NCBI GenBank assembly: GCA_023404715.1
Contig: JAEYAR010000205.1
Coordinates: forward strand, 34,364-98,363
Reading direction: 5' to 3'
Length of the DNA: 64,000 bases
Source of the DNA: Bacillota bacterium
GTDB lineage: Bacteria > Bacillota > Clostridia > Christensenellales > Aristaeellaceae
Made by a program: the position numbers and the translations under genes. The notes below the pieces were generated by a model, which made no database searches, was not told the origin of the DNA, and saw nothing but the letters and a program-made list of their open reading frames with translations. Below are positions 8,652-16,809 of this stretch, piece by piece (the first letter of the stretch is position 1; each line of letters opens with the position of its first letter).

Positions 8652-9827
8652 ATGCTGAACCTGAAGGAGCTTGTGCGCGACGGGCGGCTTTTTCTCGACC
8701 ATGAGGCCGACGCGCGCGTGATGGCCTACATCCCGACGACGTATGCGAGCAACCACGCCGCCAATCTGATTGAGCTCGACAACGGCGACCTGCTCTGCAC
8801 CTGGTTTGCCGGGCTAGCGGAGGGCAGCCGGGATATCAAGATCGTCTATTCCCGTCTGCCCAAGGGCGCGGAACGCTGGACGCAGGCAGAGCTCCTCTCC
8901 TCAGACTACGAGCGTTCAGAACAGAATCCTAGTTTTTTTCAGGAACAAGGCGGACGCCTCTGGCTCTTGCACACGGCGCAGAAGAGCCGCGGCCTGATGA
9001 CGCCGGAGGAGTGGGCGCAAAAGCGCAGGCGAGGCGAGGTGACCGGGCATTTTTCGATGCAGGAGACCGCCGAGGTGCGCAGGCGTCTTTCGGACGACGG
9101 CGGTTATACGTGGAGCGATACGGAATCGTACTTTACGAAGCCGGGCGCCTTTTGCCGCCACCCGATCGCCGTGCTCTCCAACGGGGACTGGATCTTCCCG
9201 ATGTGGTACAGCTTGGTAGAGGAGGATGCGTCCAAACCGCAATACGGCCGCGACTATTCGGTCGTGCAGATCTCGACGGACGCGGGCAAGACCTGGACGC
9301 AGTACGACGTGCCCGGAAGCGAAAAGCGCGTACACATGTGTGTGCTTGAGCCCACCCCTGGACGCAGACCGGGCCACCTGCTCGCATTCTTCCGCAGCCG
9401 GTCAGGCGATCGCATTTACCGAGCGTTCTCTGAGGACTATGGCCGTACGTGGACGGTTCCGCAGGCGACCTGCCTGCCCAACAACAACGCCTCCATCCAG
9501 GCGATCCGCCTGCAAAGCGGGGCGGTTGCGGTGATCTACAACGACTGCAAGGGCGGGGACGATCCGAAGGCCGTGCTGTGGCCGCGCCAGCGCGTGCCGG
9601 TCGTAATCGCGCTCACTTACGACGAGGGCGAGACGTTCCCGCACAGGCGCACGATTGAGTTTGGCGACGGGTTCGCCGGCGAGCGGGCTTCGGAGCTGAA
9701 CACACAGCACCACTATCCGACGATCATCCAATCGCGCGACGGGTTCATCCACGTCGCATACAGCTATCACGGCCGCATCTGCATTAAATATCAGCGCATC
9801 AGCGAATCGTGGATCAAGGGAGAATGA
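8652..9827 (+). CDS. Sialidase family protein (BNR_2 type), cytoplasmic
   Basis: A 391-residue propeller protein of the exo-alpha-sialidase-like group that begins with the hallmark ASNHAANLIELDNGDLLCTWFAG. Asp-boxes LSDDGGYTW, ISTDAGKTW, FSEDYGRTW and a degenerate LTYDEGETF follow. No signal peptide is seen. Two in-frame ATGs compete: 8643 directly touches the GAGGAG ribosome site, while 8652 is 9 bases away, so 8652 is preferred. It heads the operon with the two permeases and binding protein, suggesting that the imported glycan is its substrate. It is only distantly similar to the sialidase-fold protein at 7281. Confidence 0.8.
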   Translation: MLNLKELVRDGRLFLDHEADARVMAYIPTTYASNHAANLIELDNGDLLCTWFAGLAEGSRDIKIVYSRLPKGAERWTQAELLSSDYERSEQNPSFFQEQGGRLWLLHTAQKSRGLMTPEEWAQKRRRGEVTGHFSMQETAEVRRRLSDDGGYTWSDTESYFTKPGAFCRHPIAVLSNGDWIFPMWYSLVEEDASKPQYGRDYSVVQISTDAGKTWTQYDVPGSEKRVHMCVLEPTPGRRPGHLLAFFRSRSGDRIYRAFSEDYGRTWTVPQATCLPNNNASIQAIRLQSGAVAVIYNDCKGGDDPKAVLWPRQRVPVVIALTYDEGETFPHRRTIEFGDGFAGERASELNTQHHYPTIIQSRDGFIHVAYSYHGRICIKYQRISESWIKGE

Positions 9828-9857
9828 CGCGCCATAGAAAGCGGTGAAGGAAGCATC

Positions 9858-10799
9858 ATGAACGGCATTCAAACGACGCCGGCGACCGGTAGAAAGCGAG
9901 CGCTTTGGACGCGCATCAAGCAGTACAGGTGGATGTACCTGTTTTTGCTGCCGGCGGTGGCTTGGTATATCGTCTTCGCCTACGGACCGATTTACGGCCT
10001 GCAGATCGCCTTCAAGGACTACAAGATCATGAGAGGCATTGCCGGCAGCCCATGGGTCGGGCTCAAACACTTTGAAAAGATGTTTTCCGACCCGATGTTC
10101 TGGCAGGCAACGCGCAATACGCTCGTCATCAGCGGCTTAAAGCTCCTGTTCGTGGCGACATCCGGCCTCGTGCTGGCCCTGCTGCTCAACGAGGTATTTC
10201 ATACGCGTTATCGAGGGTTTGTGACGAGCATTACGATGCTGCCGCATTTTTTCTCCTGGGTGGTCATCGCCTCGATCCTCACGACGATCCTCTCGCCTTC
10301 GAGCGGCCTGGTTAACGCGATCATACAGGCGTTTGGCGGCCAGCCGGTACACTTTCTGGCAGATCAGGATTGGTATCTTTTCTGGATCGTCGTATCGGAC
10401 ATGTGGGAATCGGCCGGATGGAATTCGATCATCTTCGTCGCGGCCATCGCCGCGATTCCTCCGGACCTGTACGAAGCGGCCTCCATCGACGGCGCGGGCC
10501 GAATGCGCCAGCTCGTAAACGTGACCCTGCCGGGCATCGCCAGCACGGTCGTCGTCGTCATGATTCTCAAGGTCGGCGGCGTGATGAACGCGGGCTTTGA
10601 CCAGATCTTTAACACGTACAACACGGCGGTGATGGATACGGCCGATATCCTCGATACCTACGTATACCGTCAGGGCATTCAAAACGTCAAGTTCAGCTAT
10701 TCTACGGCGGTCGGCCTCTTTAAAAACGTGATCAACCTGGCGCTCGTGCTTTTGACGAATGCGTTTTCCAAACGCATCGGTCAGGGCGGCCTGTTTTGA
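9858..10799 (+). CDS. Sugar ABC transporter permease (LplB/YteP type)
   Basis: A 313-residue inner-membrane subunit with six predicted helices. The N-terminus (RWMYLFLLPAVAWYIVFAYGP, then YGLQIAFKDYK) is typical of LplB/YteP importers. The EAA loop that contacts the ATPase is EAASIDGAGRMRQLVNVTLP, near residue 204. It pairs with the permease at 10822 and the binding protein at 11781; no ATPase gene is present, as is usual for this family, which shares a MsmX-like ATPase encoded elsewhere. Confidence 0.95.
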   Translation: MNGIQTTPATGRKRALWTRIKQYRWMYLFLLPAVAWYIVFAYGPIYGLQIAFKDYKIMRGIAGSPWVGLKHFEKMFSDPMFWQATRNTLVISGLKLLFVATSGLVLALLLNEVFHTRYRGFVTSITMLPHFFSWVVIASILTTILSPSSGLVNAIIQAFGGQPVHFLADQDWYLFWIVVSDMWESAGWNSIIFVAAIAAIPPDLYEAASIDGAGRMRQLVNVTLPGIASTVVVVMILKVGGVMNAGFDQIFNTYNTAVMDTADILDTYVYRQGIQNVKFSYSTAVGLFKNVINLALVLLTNAFSKRIGQGGLF

Positions 10800-10821
10800 G
10801 GGGCGAAGGGAGTGTAATGCC

Positions 10822-11724
10822 ATGATGAGACTGAAACTCGTGGACAAGCGGGGCCAGTCCATATTTACGAAGGTTGCCGTATATGCGGCGCTGGCCTTCT
10901 TCTGCCTGACCGTCATCTACCCGATCTACTATCTGCTGATGCTCTCCTTTTCCACCTATGGCGGCATCGCGGCCAATACGGATCCGTTCATGCTTACCCC
11001 GGCGGGCTTTACGCTGGAGGCCTATACGGGCTTCTTCTCTCAGCACTACATCCATACGGGTTTTGCGGTCACGATTTTCCGCACGGTCGTGGGCACGCTT
11101 TTGTCCGTCGCGCTCACGGCGCTGGCCTCGTATGCGCTCAGCAAGAAGGGGATGCCGGGAAGGAAGCTGTTCAACTGGTTTTTCCTGCTCAACATGTTCT
11201 TCGTGGGCGGCATGATACCGACGTATCTGGTGGTCAAGGACGTGGGGCTGCTGGATAACATCTGGGTGCTCGTGGTCATCCCGCTGTTCAACACGTATTA
11301 CCTGATCATCCTGCGCAGCTACTTCGAGGGCCTTCCGGTAGCCTTGGAGGAGGCCGCGCGCATCGACGGGGCCAGCGAGGTGCGCACGTTTTTCTCGGTC
11401 ATCGCGCCCATCGCCATGCCTTCGCTGGTGACGATCGCTACATGGACGTTTTTTACGCACTGGAATTCGTGGTTCGATTCGCTGCTCTACATTCAATCGC
11501 AGGACAAGCACGTGGTGCAGATCCATATTCGCCGCCTCGTCATCGAGCAGAGCAACCTATTGACGGCGGGCGTGTACTTCCGGGGCGGCAAGGCCGCGCA
11601 GCCCACGGAGGAGACGATGCGCGCGGCGGGCATTATGATCACGATCGTTCCGGTGCTCGTCCTCTATCCCTTCATCAAGGACTACTTTGCCAAGGGCATG
11701 ACGCTCGGCGCGGTGAAGGAGTAA
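10822..11724 (+). CDS. Sugar ABC transporter permease (YtcP/LplC type)
   Basis: A 300-residue second permease subunit with six predicted helices. The EAA loop is EEAARIDGASEVRTFFSVIAP near residue 175, and the C-terminus IKDYFAKGMTLGAVKE is a strong signature of YtcP-type carbohydrate permeases. The start at ATG 10822 follows AAGGGAG with 9 bases between; a second ATG follows at once. The upstream in-frame ATG at 10759 lies inside the previous gene. Confidence 0.95.
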   Translation: MMRLKLVDKRGQSIFTKVAVYAALAFFCLTVIYPIYYLLMLSFSTYGGIAANTDPFMLTPAGFTLEAYTGFFSQHYIHTGFAVTIFRTVVGTLLSVALTALASYALSKKGMPGRKLFNWFFLLNMFFVGGMIPTYLVVKDVGLLDNIWVLVVIPLFNTYYLIILRSYFEGLPVALEEAARIDGASEVRTFFSVIAPIAMPSLVTIATWTFFTHWNSWFDSLLYIQSQDKHVVQIHIRRLVIEQSNLLTAGVYFRGGKAAQPTEETMRAAGIMITIVPVLVLYPFIKDYFAKGMTLGAVKE

Positions 11725-11780
11725 AGTTTTCTACACGCGGGCTTGCGTGACGGAATACAAACAACAAGGAGGTTCAATTC

Positions 11781-13436
11781 ATGAAAAAGCATTGGCGGCA
11801 TTTCCTTTCTATGGTCCTTGCGGCCTCGTTCGCGCTGACGCTGATGGCGACGGGCGCGATGGCGGAGGACAAGCTGACACTCTCCTGGCTGGGCACGAAC
11901 CCTCCGCTGGAGGACGGCACCTGGGGCGAATTGCGCTTTGAGGAAATCTTCGGCGTGGACGTACAGATCATCCGCGCGACGGACGACAGCCAGAAGAACA
12001 CGCTGTACGCATCCGGCAACGTACCCGATTATATCGACTTGGGCAGCGCCAGCATGAGCGCGGTGGCTTCCCTGAACGACCAGGGCATCATCGCGCCGAT
12101 TCCGATGGAGCTTATTCGGGAGCACATGCCGCGCTACTACGCGATGTGCACGGCCGACGACCCGATGTTCTTCGACTACGCGAAGATCGACGGCGAGGTC
12201 ATGGCGATCCCGCGCTATTCCGCGACCGATCCCGTGCCGCTGGGCGCCGCGATCCGGGCGGATTGGCTGAAGGCCGTGGGCATCGACAAGGTGCCGGAAA
12301 CCCTCGAGGAGCTGGAGGCGGCGTTCGTCGCCTTCCGCGAAAACGATCCGGATGGCAACGGCCAGAAGGACACCTACGCGCTGACGGCCGCAGGCGGCGA
12401 GAACGGCACCGCGGTGACGCGCTACCTCTTCCCCTCGATTTTCGCAGCGTACAACGTCAACCCTTATATCTGGCAGGTGAACGGGGCGGGCGAGCTGCAG
12501 TTCGGCTTCACGACCGAGGCGTTCAAGGAAGCCCTCAAGACGCTACGCCGCTGGTATGAGATGGAGCTCATCGACCCGGAATTCGTCACCGACCTGCACC
12601 GCAACAGCGGCGCGGACGTAACCCTCAAGTTCGCGACCGGGCGCACGGGCTACATGGACAACGTGAGCTTTGACGACTACGAATACGACAACGACGGCCA
12701 CGTCAGCGCGAAGTGGTGCGCGAACAACGCGGCCTGGCAGAAGTACTTCGAGGACAACAAGGACGCGGTCGACCTGTATAAGTACAACTGCACCGCCGAT
12801 TTTGACGACAGCTACATCGAACCCTACTACATCAACCTGAACCCCGTCAGCGTAGACGGCGTCGGGGGTTCCTACATCGCCGGCACGAACGTAAACGACT
12901 ATCTGTGCTTCGGCGCCAACGTCACCGAGGAGAAGATGATCAAGCTGCTGCAGATCATCGAATCGCTGGCGATGGACGAGGACGTGTACGTCAACCACTT
13001 TGGGCCCGAGGGCGAGGAATGGCTCTGGAACGCGGACAAGACCCAGCGCATCTATAACGTGGATTGGGTCAACCATCCGAATTACCATCCGCAGGGCCAA
13101 AAGTCCGGAAAGGGCTGGTGCCTGTGGCCGATGTACTTCTGTAACCCGGAATTCCTGACGACGGTCTACGGCGAGCGCCAGGCGCAGCGCTATGAGCACG
13201 TGATGCCGCTGTTTAACTCCTTCAAGAGCATTCACGACGAGCTGCGCGTAGCGCTGAGCGCGCAGACCGAAAACCCGGAGCTCGCCACGACGTTCGTCAA
13301 TTCCTACATCGTCAAGGCGATCCGCGGCGACGTTCATATCGACGCGACGTTTGAAGAGACGGTCGCCTCGTGGATGCAGCAGGGCGGCGAGGAAATGACG
13401 CGGCAGGCGAACGAATGGTACGCCTCGCTCAAATAA
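11781..13436 (+). CDS. Large extracellular sugar-binding protein (LplA/YtcQ type)
   Basis: A 551-residue solute-binding protein for the importer encoded just upstream. The signal peptide (K-K-x-W-R then a hydrophobic run) ends in a signal peptidase I site A-M-A before EDK, near residue 29. There is no lipobox cysteine, although most relatives in monoderm Firmicutes are lipoproteins. The family domain includes YIDLGSASMSAVASLNDQG, GLWPM-like WCLWPMYF and a long C-terminal lobe; binding proteins of this size take oligosaccharides. AAGGAGG lies 8 bases before the ATG. Confidence 0.9.
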   Translation: MKKHWRHFLSMVLAASFALTLMATGAMAEDKLTLSWLGTNPPLEDGTWGELRFEEIFGVDVQIIRATDDSQKNTLYASGNVPDYIDLGSASMSAVASLNDQGIIAPIPMELIREHMPRYYAMCTADDPMFFDYAKIDGEVMAIPRYSATDPVPLGAAIRADWLKAVGIDKVPETLEELEAAFVAFRENDPDGNGQKDTYALTAAGGENGTAVTRYLFPSIFAAYNVNPYIWQVNGAGELQFGFTTEAFKEALKTLRRWYEMELIDPEFVTDLHRNSGADVTLKFATGRTGYMDNVSFDDYEYDNDGHVSAKWCANNAAWQKYFEDNKDAVDLYKYNCTADFDDSYIEPYYINLNPVSVDGVGGSYIAGTNVNDYLCFGANVTEEKMIKLLQIIESLAMDEDVYVNHFGPEGEEWLWNADKTQRIYNVDWVNHPNYHPQGQKSGKGWCLWPMYFCNPEFLTTVYGERQAQRYEHVMPLFNSFKSIHDELRVALSAQTENPELATTFVNSYIVKAIRGDVHIDATFEETVASWMQQGGEEMTRQANEWYASLK

Positions 13437-13468
13437 GCAGGAAGAAATCGAGAGGACAGACGCTGAAA

Positions 13469-13488
13469 GGGTGCGCCAACGCGCACCC
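13469..13488. terminator. Hairpin between convergent genes, possible bidirectional terminator
   Basis: GGGTGCGC (13469-13476) and GCGCACCC (13481-13488) form an 8-bp stem with loop CAAC. A short AAA precedes it and CTT follows, so the U tract is poor in both directions. It sits between the binding-protein gene and the convergent gene ending at 13491. Confidence 0.5.
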
Positions 13489-13490
13489 CT

Positions 13491-14543
13491 TCAATCATCG
13501 AACAGGCGGGAAAGCAAACCGCTATACTTTAGGATGAGGAGGCAGCGGAAGGTAAGATCGCTGACCCTTTTGCGCTTCTTACGCCAATCGTTTTCCAATG
13601 CGAGCCCGATATATGGCGACCACTTGTGAAAGTAATAATGCGATAAGGGCTTGTCAAACAACCAGTTTCCGGATTCGAGGATGTTCAGCAGGGCATGTAA
13701 CTGTTTGCTGACGGCGGGCAGGTCAGCCGCCACGCCCAGGCGAGCGATCAACTCGGTGCGATGAAACCATAGCATCCACTCGTTGGGCGCAAGCGCAAGC
13801 AGCGGCTTGTTTAGATCATTCATAAAATTCATTTGCGCAGGCGCGATAGGCTGGCCCTTGTGCAATAGCTTGATTTCAGGGAGCGGACACAGACGCAGCA
13901 TGTGATTGAGCGCGTCACAAAGAAGACGCCGGTTGGAGGGCTTGCGCCAACTTTGCGTGTATGCCAGTAACCGCAGATGATAAATGCTCGGCCATATCAT
14001 TCCTTCGTTGAATACGGGTAGGCTGCCCTTATGCAAACGATAAAGATGATTGCCGTCCTCGACGTTAAAGACGGCGGAAAAGCCGTATAGCGCTTCCTCT
14101 ACCTGCCGCCAAACGAAATCATGTTCTTCCTGGCCGGCATACGAGAAAACGCAAGCCTTGATCATCTGTGATCCGCCGAGGCGATAGGCGTCCAGCAGCT
14201 TGCCTACGCGCTCAAGAGAACCGCGGTCAAATTCGGATTTTCGATCCAAGATCGCGTCCAACGCGGCGGTGATGACGGGATTTTTAGGATCTATGCCCTT
14301 TTCAATCAAAAAGCGAATTCCCGTTTCCGGTTCACGCTCGCCGTGAAAGGATTCGCCAAGCCACCCGTCGGGGCGCTGCCACGACAGCGCCTCTTTCACT
14401 CGGTCATCTATCAGGATTTGACGTTGTAGATCCATCATCTCCTGGCTGTGTATGGATTGATCCAATATATCTCGCCGAGTTCTGTATCGAATGGATGGGC
14501 ACGCTTCGTTTAAAAGCAAGCCTATTGTCTCTTTGATAGCCAT
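13491..14543 (-). CDS. Unrecognised protein, possibly an alpha-toroid (prenyltransferase-like) fold
   Basis: A 350-residue soluble protein that I do not recognise. It is rich in predicted helices and contains repeated short helical pairs with features such as SIRYRTRRDIL, SWQRPDGWLGESFHG, HKGSLPVFNEGMIWPSIYHLRLLAY and a C-terminal SPYIGLALENDW. The Q-x-x-D-G-x-W-like element recalls alpha/alpha-toroid proteins of the terpene cyclase/squalene-hopene group, but no catalytic motif is visible. No signal peptide or membrane segment. GGAG lies 8 bases before the chosen ATG at 14543; a TTG at 14591 would be almost at the predicted transcript start. It is a single-gene unit with its own strong promoter and a convergent partner. 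Confidence 0.6.
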   Translation of the reverse strand: MAIKETIGLLLNEACPSIRYRTRRDILDQSIHSQEMMDLQRQILIDDRVKEALSWQRPDGWLGESFHGEREPETGIRFLIEKGIDPKNPVITAALDAILDRKSEFDRGSLERVGKLLDAYRLGGSQMIKACVFSYAGQEEHDFVWRQVEEALYGFSAVFNVEDGNHLYRLHKGSLPVFNEGMIWPSIYHLRLLAYTQSWRKPSNRRLLCDALNHMLRLCPLPEIKLLHKGQPIAPAQMNFMNDLNKPLLALAPNEWMLWFHRTELIARLGVAADLPAVSKQLHALLNILESGNWLFDKPLSHYYFHKWSPYIGLALENDWRKKRKRVSDLTFRCLLILKYSGLLSRLFDD

Positions 14544-14603
14544 AGCCATATCTCCATTCATAGAAAGCAATAGCGTACTCGTCCGCTTCAAGGGCGCTGG
14601 TAC

Positions 14604-14632
14604 AGTATATCATGCGCTATACATGCTTTCAA
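14604..14632 (-). promoter_or_regulatory. Strong sigma-A promoter for the unrecognised gene
   Basis: On the - strand TTGAAA (14627-14632) and TATACT (14604-14609) are 17 bases apart. Transcription should start near 14597, 54 bases before the ATG at 14543. Confidence 0.75.
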
Positions 14633-14663
14633 GCGTGCAGCCGGATACCCGCCCGCAGGGCGT

Positions 14664-14710
14664 AAACATAAACCGCCCCGGCGAGCCCGATACCGGGTCT
14701 GCCGGGGCGG
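14664..14710 (-). terminator. Intrinsic terminator of the sugar-acid operon
   Basis: CCGCCCCGGC (14673-14682) and GCCGGGGCGG (14701-14710) make a 10-bp stem with an inner GCCCG/CGGGT helix; on the - strand it is followed by TTTATGTTT. It lies 12 bases past the iron alcohol dehydrogenase stop. Confidence 0.8.
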
Positions 14711-14721
14711 CTGTGAAGGGC

Positions 14722-15867
14722 CTAGTCCTCAATGGCTCTATAAAGCGATACGATTTCCTCCACGCTTAGGCCTCGGGGGCTGTAATCGAACAGGCGGCGA
14801 ATGGAGAGGGCGTCGCGCGCCATCTGCGTGTAGCGCTCAGGCTCCACGCCGTAGCTACGCATCGCATAGCGCGCGCCGAGCGCGTCGCGCAGGCCGAGCA
14901 GGCGCCGCATGAAACAGGCGGCGGCCTGGGCATCCGGCGTCTCCGGGCCGCACAGCCCGCAATGGCGCGCGAGGGTCGCCAGCTTGGGCGCGCACGCATC
15001 CTGAAGCAGCGCGATGGTATCCGGCAGGAGCGCCGCGATGCTGACCCCATGCGGCACGTGATAGATGCCGGAGAGCGGATAGGCGATGGCGTGTACGGCG
15101 CACGTGTTGGAGACGACGAGGCAGCTGCCGGCGTAAAAGGAGGCGAGCTGCATGCGCTCGCGCGCAGCCCGATCGCCCGCCGCCGCCTGCTCCAAGCTGC
15201 CGAGGATCAGCGAAACGGCCTTGAATGCGAAGGTCTCCAGAAACGGGCTCTCGCGCGTGGAGATATAGCTTTCCAAGGCATGGGCGAGCGCGTCCAGCCC
15301 GGTGGAGGCGCAGAGGGCGGCGGGCATGGTGGCCGTAAGGTCGCTGTCGAGCAGCACGCGGCAGGCGACCATCTGGGGCGAGACGATGCCGACCTTTGCG
15401 CCATGCGCTTCGTCGAGCAGGATCGCGTTAGGCGTCGCCTCGGCGCCCGTGCCCGCCGTAGTCGGCGCGGCGACGAGCGGGACAGGCCGGTTTTGAATGC
15501 GTGATGCATCCGACAGGTCTTCCTCAAATGCCGGATTGGCGCTGACGGCCGAGAGTATTTTGGCGGTATCCAGCACGCTTCCGCCGCCTACCGCGATAAA
15601 CAAATCGATCTCCTGCAGCGGCAACGCCGCACAGAGCGCATGAATGAGGTTGAATGTCGGCTCGCGGCTTATGGAGTCGACGCGCGTCAAACGGACGGAA
15701 CCGAGCGAGGCGCGTATTTTTGCGCCCATAGCGCTTTGCGCGACGAAGGGATCGAGCAGCAGGCAGACATGGCGTGCCTGCATCTGGGATACGATCTGCG
15801 GCAGGTCGCCGATGCATCCCGCTCGCAAAGTGACCTGCGAGGGCTGTACGAGCATATCGTTGGGCAT
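14722..15867 (-). CDS. Iron-containing alcohol dehydrogenase
   Basis: A 381-residue type III (group III) alcohol dehydrogenase. The NAD-binding segment is AVGGGSVLDTAKILS, followed by PTTAGTGAEATPNAILLDE. The metal ligands are the usual Asp and three His: STGLDALAHALE and HAIAYPLSGIYHVPHG. The family reduces aldehydes or oxidises small alcohols and sugar acids with NAD(P). It is the last gene of a four-gene operon with a DUF1537 kinase, a PdxA-type dehydrogenase and a DapA-type lyase, 13 bases after the lyase; it may reduce an aldehyde released by that lyase (inference). Confidence 0.93.
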   Translation of the reverse strand: MPNDMLVQPSQVTLRAGCIGDLPQIVSQMQARHVCLLLDPFVAQSAMGAKIRASLGSVRLTRVDSISREPTFNLIHALCAALPLQEIDLFIAVGGGSVLDTAKILSAVSANPAFEEDLSDASRIQNRPVPLVAAPTTAGTGAEATPNAILLDEAHGAKVGIVSPQMVACRVLLDSDLTATMPAALCASTGLDALAHALESYISTRESPFLETFAFKAVSLILGSLEQAAAGDRAARERMQLASFYAGSCLVVSNTCAVHAIAYPLSGIYHVPHGVSIAALLPDTIALLQDACAPKLATLARHCGLCGPETPDAQAAACFMRRLLGLRDALGARYAMRSYGVEPERYTQMARDALSIRRLFDYSPRGLSVEEIVSLYRAIED

Positions 15868-15880
15868 GGTGTTCCTCCCG

Positions 15881-16768
15881 TCAATTCCAGTCGCGGTAAT
15901 GGGCGTCGAGCACAGCCTCGATGGCTGGCGTCCACGTAGCGCTGTCGCCGCCGAACGGGGCGCGAACAGGCCCGACGGGGTAACCGCGCAGGTTGGTCGC
16001 GTGCTTGATGACCGTGTTGGGGTTGCCGAGCTGAAAGCAATCGCGAATGGCGCGCAGGCCGTCTTGAATCTGCGTGGCCTTTTGCAGGTTGCCTGCCTTG
16101 AACTGCTCGTAAATCTGCGAGACCTTGTGCGGAAAGAGGTTCGCTGTCGCGGCGATCGCGCCGACGCCCCCGGCCATGAGCGTGGAGAGGATGAGCGAAT
16201 CGTTGCCCGCCAGCACGTTCCACGAGCGCCCCGTGCATTCCAAATAGCGCAGCGTGTTGTCGAAATGGCCGCTCGAATCCTTGATGCCGACGATGTTGGG
16301 GACTGCGGCCAGCGTTTCGACCGTCTGATAAGCGATGCTCACGCCTGTGCGCGCGGGAATATTGTACAGGATGACGGGCAGGTCGACGCTGCGGGCGATA
16401 CTGCGGTAGTGCGATATGAGGGCTGGTTGGCTCACCTGGCCGAAGTAGGGCGTGATGACGGAGAGCGCGTCCACGCCGATCTGCTGCGCCCGCTCCGCCA
16501 GGCGGGCGGTCTGCGTGGTGGTCACGCAGCCTACGCCCGCGCAGATGGGCAGGCGATGCGCGTTTTCCTCGACCACGATTTCCATGACGCGGATTTTCTC
16601 CGCCTCGTCCAGCGCGTAGAACTCTCCGTTTGTGCCCAGGCAGAAGATGCCGTGCACGCCGCTTTGCTGATGCCTGCGCACCTGCGCGCGCAGCGCCTCT
16701 TCGTTGATGCGCCCATCCTCGTGCATGGGGGTGACCATGGCGGGCAGGACGCCGGCCGGCTTGTACAT
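15881..16768 (-). CDS. DapA/NanA-superfamily lyase or synthase
   Basis: A 295-residue (beta/alpha)8 Schiff-base lyase. The dihydrodipicolinate synthase family landmarks are AMVTPMHEDG, CLGTNGEFYALDEAEK, LPVILYNIPARTGVSI with the catalytic Tyr, and VGIKDSSGHFDN with the Schiff-base Lys. The G-T-N-G-E-F variant differs from the G-T-T-G-E-S of true DapA, and the operon has no lysine genes. A role as a 2-keto sugar-acid aldolase or dehydratase in the sugar-acid pathway is more likely than lysine synthesis; this is inference. It lies 41 bases after the PdxA-type gene. Confidence 0.85.
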   Translation of the reverse strand: MYKPAGVLPAMVTPMHEDGRINEEALRAQVRRHQQSGVHGIFCLGTNGEFYALDEAEKIRVMEIVVEENAHRLPICAGVGCVTTTQTARLAERAQQIGVDALSVITPYFGQVSQPALISHYRSIARSVDLPVILYNIPARTGVSIAYQTVETLAAVPNIVGIKDSSGHFDNTLRYLECTGRSWNVLAGNDSLILSTLMAGGVGAIAATANLFPHKVSQIYEQFKAGNLQKATQIQDGLRAIRDCFQLGNPNTVIKHATNLRGYPVGPVRAPFGGDSATWTPAIEAVLDAHYRDWN

Positions 16769-16809
16769 GGGGCTGTTCCTCCTCTTTGCTTTTCGGGTTG
16801 CGCCTGGTC

